From positions 1,550,001 to 1,614,000 of the forward strand of contig CP137321.1 in NCBI GenBank assembly GCA_033182465.1: DNA of 64,000 nt. Reading direction: 5' to 3'. The notes under the pieces are model-generated. The model saw only the letters and a list, made by a program, of their open reading frames with translations, ran no database searches and had not been told where the DNA came from. The position numbers and the translations under genes were made by a program. This document shows, piece by piece, positions 49,432 to 62,022 of this stretch; the stretch's first letter is position 1, and the number at the start of each line of letters is the position of its first letter. The DNA comes from Sanghuangporus weigelae (Eukaryota > Basidiomycota > Agaricomycetes > Hymenochaetales > Hymenochaetaceae).

Positions 49432-50307
49432 CTACACTAGCCCATCGTACAACGATAATGCCTAAGGGGAGTGGTAAGTCAACAGAATTCCTTCGACTGA
49501 AAGGTGGTCGGCGCACCTGCACTATTGTAGGATCCTGCTTGCTACCCTCGACGAACTCCTCAAACGTCAGCCTTGCATCTTTATCACGATCCATGTTTCG
49601 GAAGATCTTCTCAACTCGCTACAAGCCACCGAGTTAACAAGGGAAACAGAACATATTGAATGACGTACCTTCTCCGGCGTATCCTCATCAGATGGTAGCT
49701 TGACCATTTGACCAGTCATCTTGTATATAGACCGCACAATCTGTAGCATCTCATCGTACGATATCAACCCGTCGCCGTTGATATCATATAGCTGGAATGC
49801 CCCTAATTGAATAAACGCATCAAGCTCAGCATATGCAGCACATTTCGCTGCACAGCATAGCGCAACAAGTCAGGTCGACTCACATTTGAGTTTCTCATCA
49901 AGTCGCCCACGCGAGGTGACAGAAAGAGCACAGATGAACTCCTTAAAGTCGATAGTGCCGTTCTTGTTCTCGTCGAACACGTTGAAGACATAGTCGGCGA
50001 ACTCAGCTGGGTCACCGAAGGGAAAGAACTGTTTGTATATTTTGCCGAACTCGTCCTTGTTTAGCTGACCAGAAGGACAGTCCTTGAGGAAGCCCTTGTA
50101 CCTATGCGCAGAACAAGAGCTTCTAGAGAGAATGTGAATGAAGAGAATGGGCGTCTAACCATTGCTGAAGCTCCTTCTTGTCAACTAGAATAGAATAGGA
50201 TTAGAAGTGGTGATGAAAGGAGTGAAACTAGAGGGATACGAACAGTACGTATTCTTCGTTAGGTCCTGGATCTGCTCTGGGGATAGTTTGCTCTGGGATT
50301 TGCCCAT
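49432..50307 (-). CDS. FRQ1: Frequenin / neuronal calcium sensor 1
   Basis: 190 residues in about six exons. The start [20 protein letters not shown] carries an N-myristoylation signal (MGKSQSK). Intron 1 joins YCKF-type sequence to [21 protein letters not shown]-hand 2 is [15 protein letters not shown]-hand 3 is [13 protein letters not shown] and EF-hand 4 is [13 protein letters not shown]; in the last, the Ala at a loop position is typical of the family. The end [11 protein letters not shown], reached across a short final intron, matches frequenins exactly. In yeast, Frq1 binds and activates the PI 4-kinase Pik1 at the Golgi. It should act the same way here as a calcium-myristoyl switch. 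Confidence 0.96.
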
Positions 50308-50943
50308 GTTGTGATGAAGGTAAGAAGGAGAGATGCTGTGCCAAAGCAAGCAACTGACGAGTGTATGCGGTAGATGCCGAAAGTAGCAATGAGTGAGAGC
50401 TGGCTGCTCTGCGTCCGTGTTTCAACTATTATAGCAGTTCCAGTACGTATCCTAACTAACATTCCTTCTCTCCTCATTACCACCACCACTCACAAATGCT
50501 CTCCCTCACTCTCTCTCTCTTCCAGCGCACAGGTCCCCCCAGGGCGATACATCACCACTTCTCGGTATCGTCCTGTGCTCCCAAGATAACCTGACCCCTG
50601 TCACTTGCAGCCTTGATTCATTCTCTTTATCAAACTGCTTTCAGCTACCTGGTCTACCTCTCTCGACCGTGGTTCCCAGCTACGATGTGTGTACCAGACA
50701 ATTCCGTCGATCTGTACACAGCTACGTGCCCAATGTGTAAGGTCTTTCGCCATACAACGCGGTACGTTCCAATCCGGACTGCATACATGCACTCGGCTTT
50801 CCTGTGCACCCACTCATGCCACCCTCATGTATACAGTTGCCCTCACAAGCGCGAAACATGTCGAAATCGCGTCAATCATCCTCGGCATGATGTCGTATAC
50901 ATCGCCAATGCTGAAGGTAGTGCATATATACTTATCAAAACAA
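50308..50943. other. Divergent intergenic region, 636 bp
   Basis: Separates FRQ1 and the Ser-rich gene. A CT-repeat tract lies around 50496-50525, ending in a CAG that could serve as a 5' UTR splice acceptor. An open frame continues upstream of the plus-strand start from 50689, so the start of that gene is uncertain. No RNA gene is seen. Confidence 0.45.
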
Positions 50944-52253
50944 ATGTCCCCAGCCGTCTTTGCTGACCCATACTGGCCGAATTCAGTGTCAACATTCAAA
51001 GGCTGTGGATACTGCAAGGTACGGCGGTGCTTGTTATCGATCTTTGTTCGTCTTCTCAACCGCTCTTTGGCCGTCCTTAGTGGGCTACGATCACGCCTCC
51101 TCCGCCTCCCGGCAAGTCAGGCATGCATAATCCTGGCTGGCCAGGCTGCTGCAGACCTCCTCACACGTCCGAGTACGACAAGATCCCTCCTGCGGACTGG
51201 CCAGCAGTGCATACCGTTCATCGCACGCCTATCCCACCTGACATCAAGCATCTTCTTGATAGCGTAAAGGTGCCCTATGGATCACCTGCCACATCTCCGA
51301 CGAGCCCGAGCAGCTTCAATGCTCTCGTCGCGGCCCATATAAACGCGAAAGATGCGATCAAATTGTGTGGAGGCGAGCGTAAGACTCTGTCGCGTGCGAA
51401 CAGCTCGCCAAATGGTACCGTGCGCTCGACACCTCAGAAAGCGCGAGGGTCGATTTCTGCAGGGTCCGGGCCTGGTTCCGGCAGTGGGCATAGTCCGCAG
51501 ATGAAGCAGGCGCGGCTGGGCGGTGTGGCTCAGCCTGGAACTTCTCCCGCGGGGAACGCCGTTTCGCCCACGGATCTGAACGTGCATTCGAATGCTCCAC
51601 GCAGGAATGGATCAGACGGACAAAAACCGATGAAGCGTGTTGAAGGATTCCGCACGACACCACCTGCTAGTCTTCGCAGGCTTGTAGCTGATGGGGAACA
51701 ACACCCACCTATGACGCGCTCGAGTCTTACGTCTGTGAATCTCACTGCTCTGGTGGGCACGGAGAAGACGCCGGAGAAAGAGCATCCACCGTTGAAAAGA
51801 CGAGCTTCGACCACTGCTGCGAGTGCGACGGTGCCTCTTGCCGTCGCGACTAATCGCGTAGTAGTGACGCCCAAGGCACAAAGTAAACCACTCGAGAAGG
51901 ATATACTCAAGCTTCCAGTTGAACGCGAGCGGTCGGAGAATGTCAGTCTTGAGAAAGGACTGAAGGCACTGAGCATCTCTTCTGGGTCGTCCGATTCGAG
52001 CTCGGATAGCGGATCGCGCAGCTCAAGCAGTGAAGGGACGGTGACCTCCGACGGCGGTTTTACCGATTATCTCTCTGATGAAAGTGAAGCCGAACTTCAA
52101 CGCCAGGCTGAAGTGAAAGCCGCCTTACTCGAGCAGAACCGGCAAGAGGAGCAGGAATTTCTTGCTGCGCGTCGTCAGCTTGCGAATGTAGACTTGCGTC
52201 CTCCTCAAGCTTGGACGACTGGCCGCAAGGCCATCAACGCTCGTGGTGGATGA
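50944..52253 (+). CDS. Ser/Pro-rich hypothetical protein, Cys/Trp N-terminus
   Basis: About 405 residues in two exons. Exon 1 (from ATG 50944) reads MSPAVFADPYWPNSVSTFKG and ends CGYCK. A GTACGG donor and a CTTAG acceptor lead to WATITPPPPGKSGMHNPGWP. The first ~70 residues are rich in Pro, Cys and Trp (CCRPPHTSEYDKIPPADWP). The rest is low-complexity Ser/Thr/Pro sequence. It ends with an acidic Ser stretch (SSGSSDSSSDSGSRSSSSEG) and a charged helix (AELQRQAEVKAALLEQNRQE). No family is recognised. The start is uncertain because the frame is open upstream. The helix plus Ser-rich layout may indicate a regulatory phosphoprotein; that is a guess. Confidence 0.6.
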
Positions 52254-52558
52254 AGGACTCTCAGTTTGAATTTCAATCATACGTGAACGGTTTATATCTT
52301 TGAACTTGTGTATGTATGCTTTTTTTCGCTTTGTTTCTTTGTCCATGCTCTTGGGATTTCATAGTGCTCGTGCTCTGTCTCTCTGTTGATGTCGATTTAC
52401 ATGCTGATAACTCATCTGTACCGCATATGCCAATGCAATATCCTGCTTTCTGTAATAATTTGATTTGAATATTGAGTGATATTACGTCATTATGTACTTA
52501 TCGGTATCACTGTACTCTTACTTACTCTCGACGCGTCTCTGCCTCAGTGCACTGCGCG
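52254..52558. other. Intergenic, 305 bp
   Basis: T-rich 3' UTR of the Ser-rich gene and the upstream region of the PROPPIN. No feature is recognised. Confidence 0.5.
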
Positions 52559-54187
52559 ATGCACCTCGCTCGCCATGCCATATCCTCCACCCCGCCAGTC
52601 GAGATCCTCGACGCCAGGTTCGATGCCTCCGCCTCCATATTCATAGTCGCAACGCCCTCGGGCTTCGCAGTATATCGCACATGGCCTCTCCAGCTCCTCC
52701 GCGTGCGCGAATTCACTGGCGGCTCACTTGCAATGGTCCTCCCCATGCACACGTCCTCGTTATTATTCCTTGTCGGAGGTGGACCTAGTCCGCTGTACCC
52801 GCCAAATAAGGTCGTAATCTGGGACGATGCGCGGGGTCGTGCGGTTGCGGAGCTGGAGTTCCGCGAGCGCGTGAGAGGTCTTGCTGTTAGGAGAGGTTGG
52901 CTCGTCGTTGCGCTCCGAAGACGGGTAGTTGCCTTTGAAGTTGACGAAGAGATCCGACGTGTTATGGAATGGGATACCTGCGATAACCAGCGCGGTGTGT
53001 GCAATAACGTCTCTCTCAATTTGGGTCTTGGACTGACGGGGCTTTGTGGATTTGTGGATAGGTCTCGTCGCGATCGCGACCACAGCACACGCGACATTAC
53101 TCGCTATTGCAGGTCGCCAGACAGGACACGTCCAGCTAATCCACTTGCCACCTTGCCGACCTCCCGCCCCAACGCCCAGCGACCCCTCATCGCCTCCGCG
53201 TCCTCCTCCCAAACCGGTCAAACACCCAGCGTCAATCATCGCGGCGCACACGACCGCACTTACCACGCTCACTGTACTTCCATCCGGACGCTTGCTCGCG
53301 ACGACCTCTTCGCGTGGGACACTTGTGCGCGTATGGGATGCACAGACAGGTCGACTCGTCCGCGAACTGCGTCGAGGGAGCGACAAAGCGGAGATCTTTG
53401 GTGTCGCATTTCGCCCGGATGAACAGGATCTGTGCTGCTGGAGCGACAAAGGCACTGTACATGTCTTTTCGTTGGCTACCGGAGCAGGATCTTCGTAAGA
53501 TCATTTCTAATATACAGCATACAACGAGTCTAATCATCATCATGTCCTAGGAATCGACAATCCACGTTCTCACAACTCACGCCCTATTTCAATCTTCCTC
53601 GATATTTCGACTCTGAGTGGTCATATGCGCAATATCGTATCCCGTCACAGAAGCAACACATTGCGCTTTCTGCGGCGGGCACGAGCGGTGGGAAGCTCTC
53701 CGATGTAGTCCAGGATGAGGGTTGCACCGTTGCGTGGATTCAGGTACCCTCACCTGCCTCGGAGCCCGTTTCGCCTTCATCACCTGCTACAGGATTGAGG
53801 AAAAGCGAGGACAAAGGGAAGAGATCTGAATCAGTCTCGCCTCCGGAGTTCCAAATGATTGCATTGACGTATTCCGGGGGCTGGTACCGTATCGCCTTGC
53901 CCTCATCCCCCTCTGCGTCTGCAACCGCGGCTGCAGCTACCTCATCCATCAGTGCTGCCGTCGCTCGCACCTCTTCGCTCTCAGCCGCAGGCGGTTCTTT
54001 TCGTCCATCTCACCGAGCTCGTTCCTCGAGCGGGTCGACCATCGTTACGAGACGAACAGCAACTCCACGCTCAAATAAAGGCAAAGGGAAGGAGAGCGAT
54101 GAAAAGGACAAGGAGAAAGAGAAAGTAGGGAGTGACTGCGCTCTACTCGAGTTCAGGCGATTTGGGAGATGGGATGGTTGGGGTTAA
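52559..54187 (+). CDS. PROPPIN, phosphoinositide-binding beta-propeller (Hsv2/WIPI type)
   Basis: About 495 residues in three exons. Blade sequences include ILDARFDASASIFIVATPSG, LLFLVGGGPSPLYPPNKVVI and WDDARGRAVAELEFRERVRG. An intron after DNQR joins to GLVAIATTAHATLLAIAGR and QTGHVQLIHLPP. The lipid-binding motif is LVRELRRGSDKAEIFGVAF, where LRRG takes the place of FRRG, as in several Atg18/Hsv2 proteins. Blade 7 gives DLCCWSDKGTVHVFSLATG. A final intron leads to STFSQLTPYFNLPRYFDSEW, which is typical of Hsv2/WIPI3-4. PROPPINs bind PI3P and PI(3,5)P2 and act in autophagy or vacuole dynamics. A long Ser/Ala/Lys-rich insertion near the C-terminus is unusual and probably disordered. Confidence 0.9.
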
Positions 54188-54667
54188 TAGTAGCTCGCTG
54201 CCGTTTATTAATTATACGGCTCTATCTTTCGCTGCACCCGAGTCTTACTTTCTAGTTCCTCTATTCTCTTTCTTCTCGTGTCTTAGTCAATGTCGCTTGC
54301 TTCTTTGCTTTGTTCTTCCCTGCTTACTATCCCTCATCCCCATCATCTATTCGTAGTGCTCGCATTATACATATGTAATTGTAGATCCCCTCGCATACTA
54401 CATGGTTTGCTGCTTCATGACTACATAGACGTTCAAGCTGCCCTTGTACTTTTGAATTGCGATTGTCACGGCTTCCATAGCGGGTATTCTCTTCGCTCTG
54501 ACTTGAATGACTACTTTGGCCGCTACCTAGTTTTTCTACCTGCGTCATACGGATGCGGATGGATGGTTACCATCTCCGGATCACGTGTGTAACGTGTACC
54601 AGCTCTCTCTCCAATCTTGACTCGAACCACGATCACTTTCCATTCATTGAGTCTTTAAGAGCTCACG
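54188..54667. other. Intergenic, 480 bp
   Basis: Between the PROPPIN stop and the ATE1 start. It is pyrimidine-rich (TCTTTCTTCTCGTGTC near 54265). Short frames on both strands carry no domain. No tRNA is seen. Confidence 0.45.
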
Positions 54668-56574
<1,907 letters not shown>

Positions 56575-57094
56575 CCGTGTTTCGACAGTACTTTACTTCA
56601 GCTTTCAATTCAGCCTTCATTTGAAGGTAAAGAGCTGTGACGATGGCTGGGTGGTATTTATGGATTGTGCTTTTGAATAAAACAGGAAACCTCACTCTTG
56701 ATGTATATAATATCGCTTTGTATAGTACGCAAGTTTGGAGTGAGGATAGTTTGCAAATTCTGATATAAAGCTATAACCTTTTGGAGTCAGAACCATCAGA
56801 GTAGCAGATATACTGTGCACCTGATAAACTAAAGGGCGCCAGTACATAATCGGCGCAGACCTTTCCGTATTCAAAAACCAATGGCCAGTAAAAGATTGGA
56901 CCACGTCAAAAAATGTCAAATAGTCATTCGGTCATGTATGAGAAATGCGAATTGCTTTGGACCAAACCTCACGAAATCATGGTCAGTTCAGGATCTAGTG
57001 GAATTCCAGATTGCCAATGTACCAGAGTGCTCGTACACAAAATCGTGTGACCAGGAAGGTGAAGTGTACTGCATAGTGGTAAGAAAGCAAATAG

Positions 57095-57439
57095 TTACAT
57101 GACGAAGTATGGTTCTCTAAAGTACTGTGGTAGGGACAGGTGTAGTCGGGGATAGAAAACCTGTTCCGTTATGAAAAGCAGAAACGTGAAAAAACTCCTA
57201 GGAGGGTCGAAGACTATTTTGAAGTATGTTGAGCTAGTTTCTGATGCATCGCCGAAAATTCGCTCTTGATCTCGCTGGAGGACATAAAGGCAGAAAGTAC
57301 AGTAGTGCAGGTTGCGGAACTGTAGACAATCCACTAGATGATGGGAAACGGTATTGGGTTTATGGCATGTTGTGCACCGAGGTGACAGTGAAAGGCGCAT
57401 GCGATGGTAGAACGTGTTGGCGTGCAGCTTGTTAACCAT
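57095..57439 (-). mobile_element. Possible non-LTR retrotransposon remnant (zinc-knuckle tail)
   Basis: A frame of 114 codons reading HRMRLSLSPRCTTCHKPNT followed by VSHHLVDCLQFRNLHYCTF. The C-x2-C...H-x4-C arrangement, with HR upstream and a DC-x-F pair, resembles the zinc-binding tail that follows the RNase H region in fungal LINE elements, where it usually reads C-x2-C...V-x-H-x-L-x-x-C-P. No reverse transcriptase or RNase H core is found upstream, so only a fragment would remain. A chance frame is possible. Confidence 0.3.
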
Positions 57440-57498
57440 GGCTTGGAGGTAAACATTCTCAGTCGCTCTCGACCAGAGTCATGTCGACGGTAAGGAGA

Positions 57499-57513
57499 GG
57501 GGGGGGGGGGGGG
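57499..57513 (+). repeat. Poly-G tract (15 G)
   Basis: Fifteen consecutive G after GGTAAGGAGA in the decayed interval. Such a run can stall polymerases and is often mis-sized in assemblies; it may form a G-quadruplex. Confidence 0.9.
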
Positions 57514-58205
57514 TTACTGGGTGATTTGGGTGAGGCTACGCCGGTATGGTGTAATGTCCGGTGGGTTGCGCCTCTGCCACCATCTGTTGAAGGTGGTATG
57601 GCATTGCTAGGTCATGAGTTTGGTTTGGTAATCCCAAATGCCTTTTGCGGTGCTCAGTTGTATGGTGATTACGTTTACGGGAAGGTTCAAATGAAGATAT
57701 CATCAACAGATTGGGCATGAAAGAAAGAACTTACGATCCAGCCTCGCACCCTCGGAGATCCAATATCCAGAATTCAGGATAGGCTAAGTAATTTGAATAC
57801 TCGTCGGCCACTGGCATGTTCAGTAGTCGTCCGGAACATAAATTAGGTAGATGCCTGTTCACAGGACTTGATCAGATTTATTTCATGGAATTTGACTGTT
57901 CTTCGTGTGATGCTGTAACAGAGGTCATGGGGGGTTGTGAATTGCCCAGTAGATGACAACGCATAAGGCCCGGTCTCAACGTTCAAAGTTCCATGCTTAC
58001 CGCCAATACAATATACTCGTGACCGTGACCAGAGCTCAGCTTGTCATTATACGTGGGTGTCCCGGAACATCAGAAATGCGAGAAATAGTAGCCATCAGGT
58101 TCAGCACGGAAAAAGGTAGGAAGGTCAGAGAAGGCGTATACAGTTGCATTAATTAACAGAGTTTATCCTGAATCCAAAAGCCACAGTCAATTTAGTTAGC
58201 TCCAG

Positions 58206-59165
58206 TCAAGTCCGCGCCCGTGAATTCTGCCATTTTTCCTGCTCCATTTCGGCCAGCTGGCGTTTCCAAGCAGGAGTGGTGCCACCTGAAGAAGGCCAGG
58301 GCGTCCGTGTATCGCGGACCTTCGCCGTCGTTGCTTTCAACCTGCCAAACCGGACAAGCGGCCAGAGGATGAAGATGAGCTTCGCGTCTATCAACGCCCG
58401 GGGAACCTAATGGCAAAGACAAACCATCACATGACGGAAGGTTGTGCGTATAATATTGTCAGCCGTGAACGTCGGAAAATCCTTGAAGAAATGTGTACAT
58501 ACGGGACCCCACGAGTTGCTGTCCAGCGTCCAAAAGGGCTCGTCACCTTCGTTACAAATTACAGTCATGATCATGAATCAGTTAAGCATGTCTTGTTGAT
58601 GAGAAGCCATGGCGTACCTTCTACCCATACATAACCTTCAGGTATCTTCACTTCTTGCACGGGATAAGGCGGAAGCGTTTGAACCTAGAATGTAAGGTAT
58701 TCTCGCTCGTTAAACCTTTTTTCTCGTCGCGTAACTGCAAATTCACTGAGACGCACTACATCCCCTTCAAGCGCAACAACACGCTTTACAAGATACTCTT
58801 TAGGGTTGACTGGTGACCTAGAATCGGAAAAAAAAAGTAAGAGCTCATGCAGCGGATAAATGACTTGGCACACACCGGAGAGAAACTACATCTCCACGCT
58901 TCACTTCTGAAGCAGCATGCACAGAGAGCTGATCGAATATAACGATATCTTTCCAAATACAGGGCTCAGGATTTAAAGTAGGCTACCTAGGGCACGTCTG
59001 CGTGCTTAGCGAGTTTGGTTCCCGATCCTGATGGTGAAAAGCCTGACGCACCTGCATACTTCTTCCTGAGACTTGCTTGATTGCGTAACAGTGTTGAGTG
59101 AACATCACCACGACGGGAACCCATGTCAGCGTCTTCCATGCTCGACGAGATATTCTGAATGGCAT
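58206..59165 (-). CDS. IMP2: Mitochondrial inner membrane protease subunit 2 (S26 family)
   Basis: About 195 residues in six exons. The start MPFRISRRAWKTLTWVPVVV gives a membrane anchor. The nucleophile motif SGRSMQ is completed across an intron to PTLNPEPCIWKDIVIFDQLS. The general base Lys lies in SPVNPKEYLVKRVVALEGD. EGYVWVEGDEPFWTLDSNSW follows, then GPVPRALIDAKLIFILWPLV, reached by a phase-0 intron. It ends KWQNSRART. Imp2 cleaves presequences of inner-membrane and intermembrane-space proteins such as cytochrome c1. The serine and lysine of the catalytic dyad are both present. A second open frame over the last exon (from about 58422) is out of phase and was rejected. Confidence 0.92.
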
Positions 59166-59454
59166 TGCTGAGATTTCTCTAACAGAGTCTAACTGTAGTT
59201 GAGAAGTCGCGAGGACCCGTTGCCGTTCAAGGCCGATCACGGGACATGGGACTGAAATAATCTCCCCGTTGATTCTTGTAAAGACAGATAGATTAGAGCG
59301 GCGTCCGGCAGTACTTATAGCTATAGCGGGAGAAAAACCGAAAGTAAAAATGGATAACTGTTTGTACACAAGACACAAAAAGGAGATTTCGGGCCCGAAG
59401 GACAAAAGAACATGAAAGATGTTTACAAAGTCCAAAAGACAATAGGAATTGGTA

Positions 59455-61465
59455 CTACCCCACAGCGTACCCGCCACCCCCATTGTGCCCATATGCATCG
59501 TAGCCACCGCCACCGCCTTGTCGCGACTGTTGATACGCAGAATTGTCGTATTGGTGGTTCTGTGCTCGCGAAGCTGTTCGAGTAGGTGCGTTCGTGATGT
59601 GCGACTGGGCTTGCGAATCATATGTGTACGATCGAGCTTGGCTGAGGTCTTGCTCGTATCCGTGCCCGTAGTTCGAGTATGCCTGCCCGTAATGTCCGTA
59701 CTCATTCGGGTCGCCGCTAACAGCATATGCGCCAGGCACATCCTGTCCATAGCCTGCGTACCCATCATGGCCATAGCCATCATGACCATATCCAGCATTC
59801 TGTCCACCATAGGCGTAACCTCCATTGTTGTCAGTACCATAAGGGTTCGCCATATGAGCCGGAGAATTGTTATTGGCTTGACGAGCCACGGGAGCAGCTG
59901 CTCCAGTGAGGTTAGTTTGGCTTTCATGCTTACTGTCGCCGTAATAATAGGAGGGATCATCTGTCGACTGCACGGACGGAGGGTATCCTGCATATTGTTG
60001 CGTGTAGGCAGGCATCGGCGGAGGATAATCGGTGGCATACGCGTATTTGTAGTCAGAATAGTAATAATCGGTCCCGCCAGGTACTCGAGTCCGAACGGAG
60101 GTACCGTCATCCAAATCTTCATCGTCGAGCTTGATGTTCGGTAGCGTCGGTTGAGGCATAGCATTGCTCGCGAGATCTCCCTTCTTACTCTTCTTGAGAT
60201 GTGAGAAGTCACCTGCCGCTTCCTTTCTCGCAAGCTTTGCGGCTTGGGCAAGGCGTTCCTTTTTCTTACGCCTCACAATCTCAGAAATACGCTGAAAATA
60301 GGGATGAGCTTTTCACAGCTGAGTTGTAAAGGGAGATAATGCACCTTATCAACTTTGTGACAACAGTATTCCTATGTAATCGCAGAACCTTCAAAACTTG
60401 CGTATGCTCCGAAGACGCAGAAATCTCACCTTGAGATTGCCTCGAATATGACACAACAGAGGCACGTAGCAGACGGCTGCGGCAATGAGCAACAGGGCGG
60501 AACCAGCGAAAATCAAAACCGTTGACGCGGTTGAGAAGATAAGAGCACCGGTAATTATGCTTCCGTTCGTATATCTGCTCAAGTCCCAGACGGAACCAGG
60601 CTGGTCCTTCTGAGAGAGGTAAAACGAGTAAAGCGTAAGAGCATTGATAGATTGACGAGGCCCATCTGCGAGTAGGAGACGCTTCCAGCCTGATTATGGA
60701 TGTCAGCAGCGCGAAATAGATAGGACACAGGATAAATTACGGACTCTTGAAGGTGAAGAAGACGAAGAAAGCAAAGTCATCTATCGTCTTGGTGGAATCA
60801 TTGATACGGCTGAAGAAACAGAAATGATCATAAGATCCTGCAGACAAACATGAGTCCAGAACGCAGTAAGCAGTTTTTTTGTGCACGTACTGAGGGAGTA
60901 ATAGTTGTTTGCCATGACGTTGGTGAAAGCATATGAGATATCTCGACTTAAGATGATCTTTCTTGCTTTCCGCGCCTCATACGCAAGCTGTTGCAAGTCA
61001 GGATATTTGCATTTTTATTGATAAAAAAGAGTGTACGCACGAGTAAGAAGGAGAAAATGATGCAACCGACGAAGAGCCATTTTCCTACAGTAAAGGGAAT
61101 GAATACGCAGCCGTTGTCGTCATCCTGTTGGCAACTGTCAAAGATGTGATTCGACCAGGTGTCCGAGGATAACATCGTGATCGCAGTGAAGATATCGAAC
61201 ACATAGACGAGAAACGACTTGAGGATAAGCACATATAGGAAAAGGTATCTAGTACAATAACATGCTCAGTCCTCTCTTTTCGTTTCATTCACGTCAGTCA
61301 TGCGCTCACTTTGTCCGCATCCAGCAGCCGTGGTCTGCAAAGTCTCGTGTATCGATAAAGTCAAACTAGTCGAGGAATTAAATGATTGAATCCATGCCAG
61401 GATATCAGACTGACTTTGTGGTCTGGGACGACCTCTCGCTTCCATTGCGGGCCTCCACAACACAT
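59455..61465 (-). CDS. KCH1/PRM6-family low-affinity potassium transport protein
   Basis: About 535 residues in roughly seven exons. The start MCCGGPQWKREVVPDHK joins across an intron to FDFIDTRDFADHGCWMRT, then to RYLFLYVLILKSFLVYVFDI and a second hydrophobic segment (WLFVGCIIFSFLLVRTLFF). The family core follows: AFTNVMANNYYSLRSYDHF, FAFFVFFTFKSWKRLLLADG and TVLIFAGSALLLIAAAVCYV, then HIRGNLKEYCCHKVDKRISE. Yeast Kch1 and Prm6 are plasma-membrane proteins that mediate K+ influx during the pheromone and calcium response. After the basic region, a ~230-residue tail is rich in Gly, Tyr, Asn and Gln (GGYAYGGQNAGYGHDGYG) and has no known fold. The start was chosen because it gives the expected MCC-type head and in-phase splicing. 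Confidence 0.88.
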
Positions 61466-62022
61466 GGTCGGTCACGGAGGATATTCAGAATGATGTCTAA
61501 CGAAAGCAGTTTTCCGGACCAGCCAGGAGCATACAGAAGTGAAGGGCCGGGTCGTAAAGAATGGCTGGTGCTGCTGAATGAGTGTAGCAGAAGAGAGAGA
61601 GACCAGTGGACCAGGGGTGGAGGTGAGACTGAGGAAAGCGGTGAGAACAAACAGTGAGAAAGGAAAGAGAAGGGCTGGAGACCATCGCATCGCTTGTTCG
61701 CCCCCGTTGCTAATCAGACTTGACTTCCTTTTTGGGCGCTGACCGGTATTTCTAAAACGTCAAAATTTCCGTTCACGTTTGATCAACAACAAAACGGCTG
61801 TTGTCTACGCTTAGTTTCATTCGGACGATGGCTCAACGGATTTATTTCTTTTGTGTAGTCTTGTGAATGAACATACGATACGAGGAATAATCTCTGGTTA
61901 TTACCGTGGGAATTTTAAGTAAACCGCCAGATATAGGACATCATTCGGCGTTTGCCAGTGCGCTGCATAATTTCACTTTCACTTGAATTTTGAAATCGTG
62001 AAAGAAGCATAGACCATTCAAA
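61466..62022. other. Divergent intergenic region KCH1-like / DRG1, 557 bp
   Basis: Promoter space for both genes. Overlapping open frames on the minus strand around 61405-61690 are purine/pyrimidine-skewed sequence without domain content. No repeat or RNA gene is seen. Confidence 0.45.

Larger units (their letters stand above)
56575..58205. other. Gene-poor, apparently decayed interval of 1.6 kb
   Basis: No intact gene is found here. Scattered frames on both strands include a plus-strand one at 57481-57720 (GLVIPNAFCGAQLYGDYVYG) and a short one near 57817-57955 with a Cys-rich end. A minus-strand frame at 57095-57439 has a zinc-knuckle-like pattern. The G homopolymer at 57499-57513 also lies here. 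The mix suggests old inserted or degraded sequence, but no terminal repeats or target-site duplications were identified. Confidence 0.4.

Noticed and set aside
58190-58430. Apparent frameshift in the last IMP2 exon, since the out-of-phase frame reads PLGSPGVDRREA
   Set aside because: A phase-0 intron ending CCATTAG gives VPRALIDAKLIFILWPLV directly, which matches the family without any shift.
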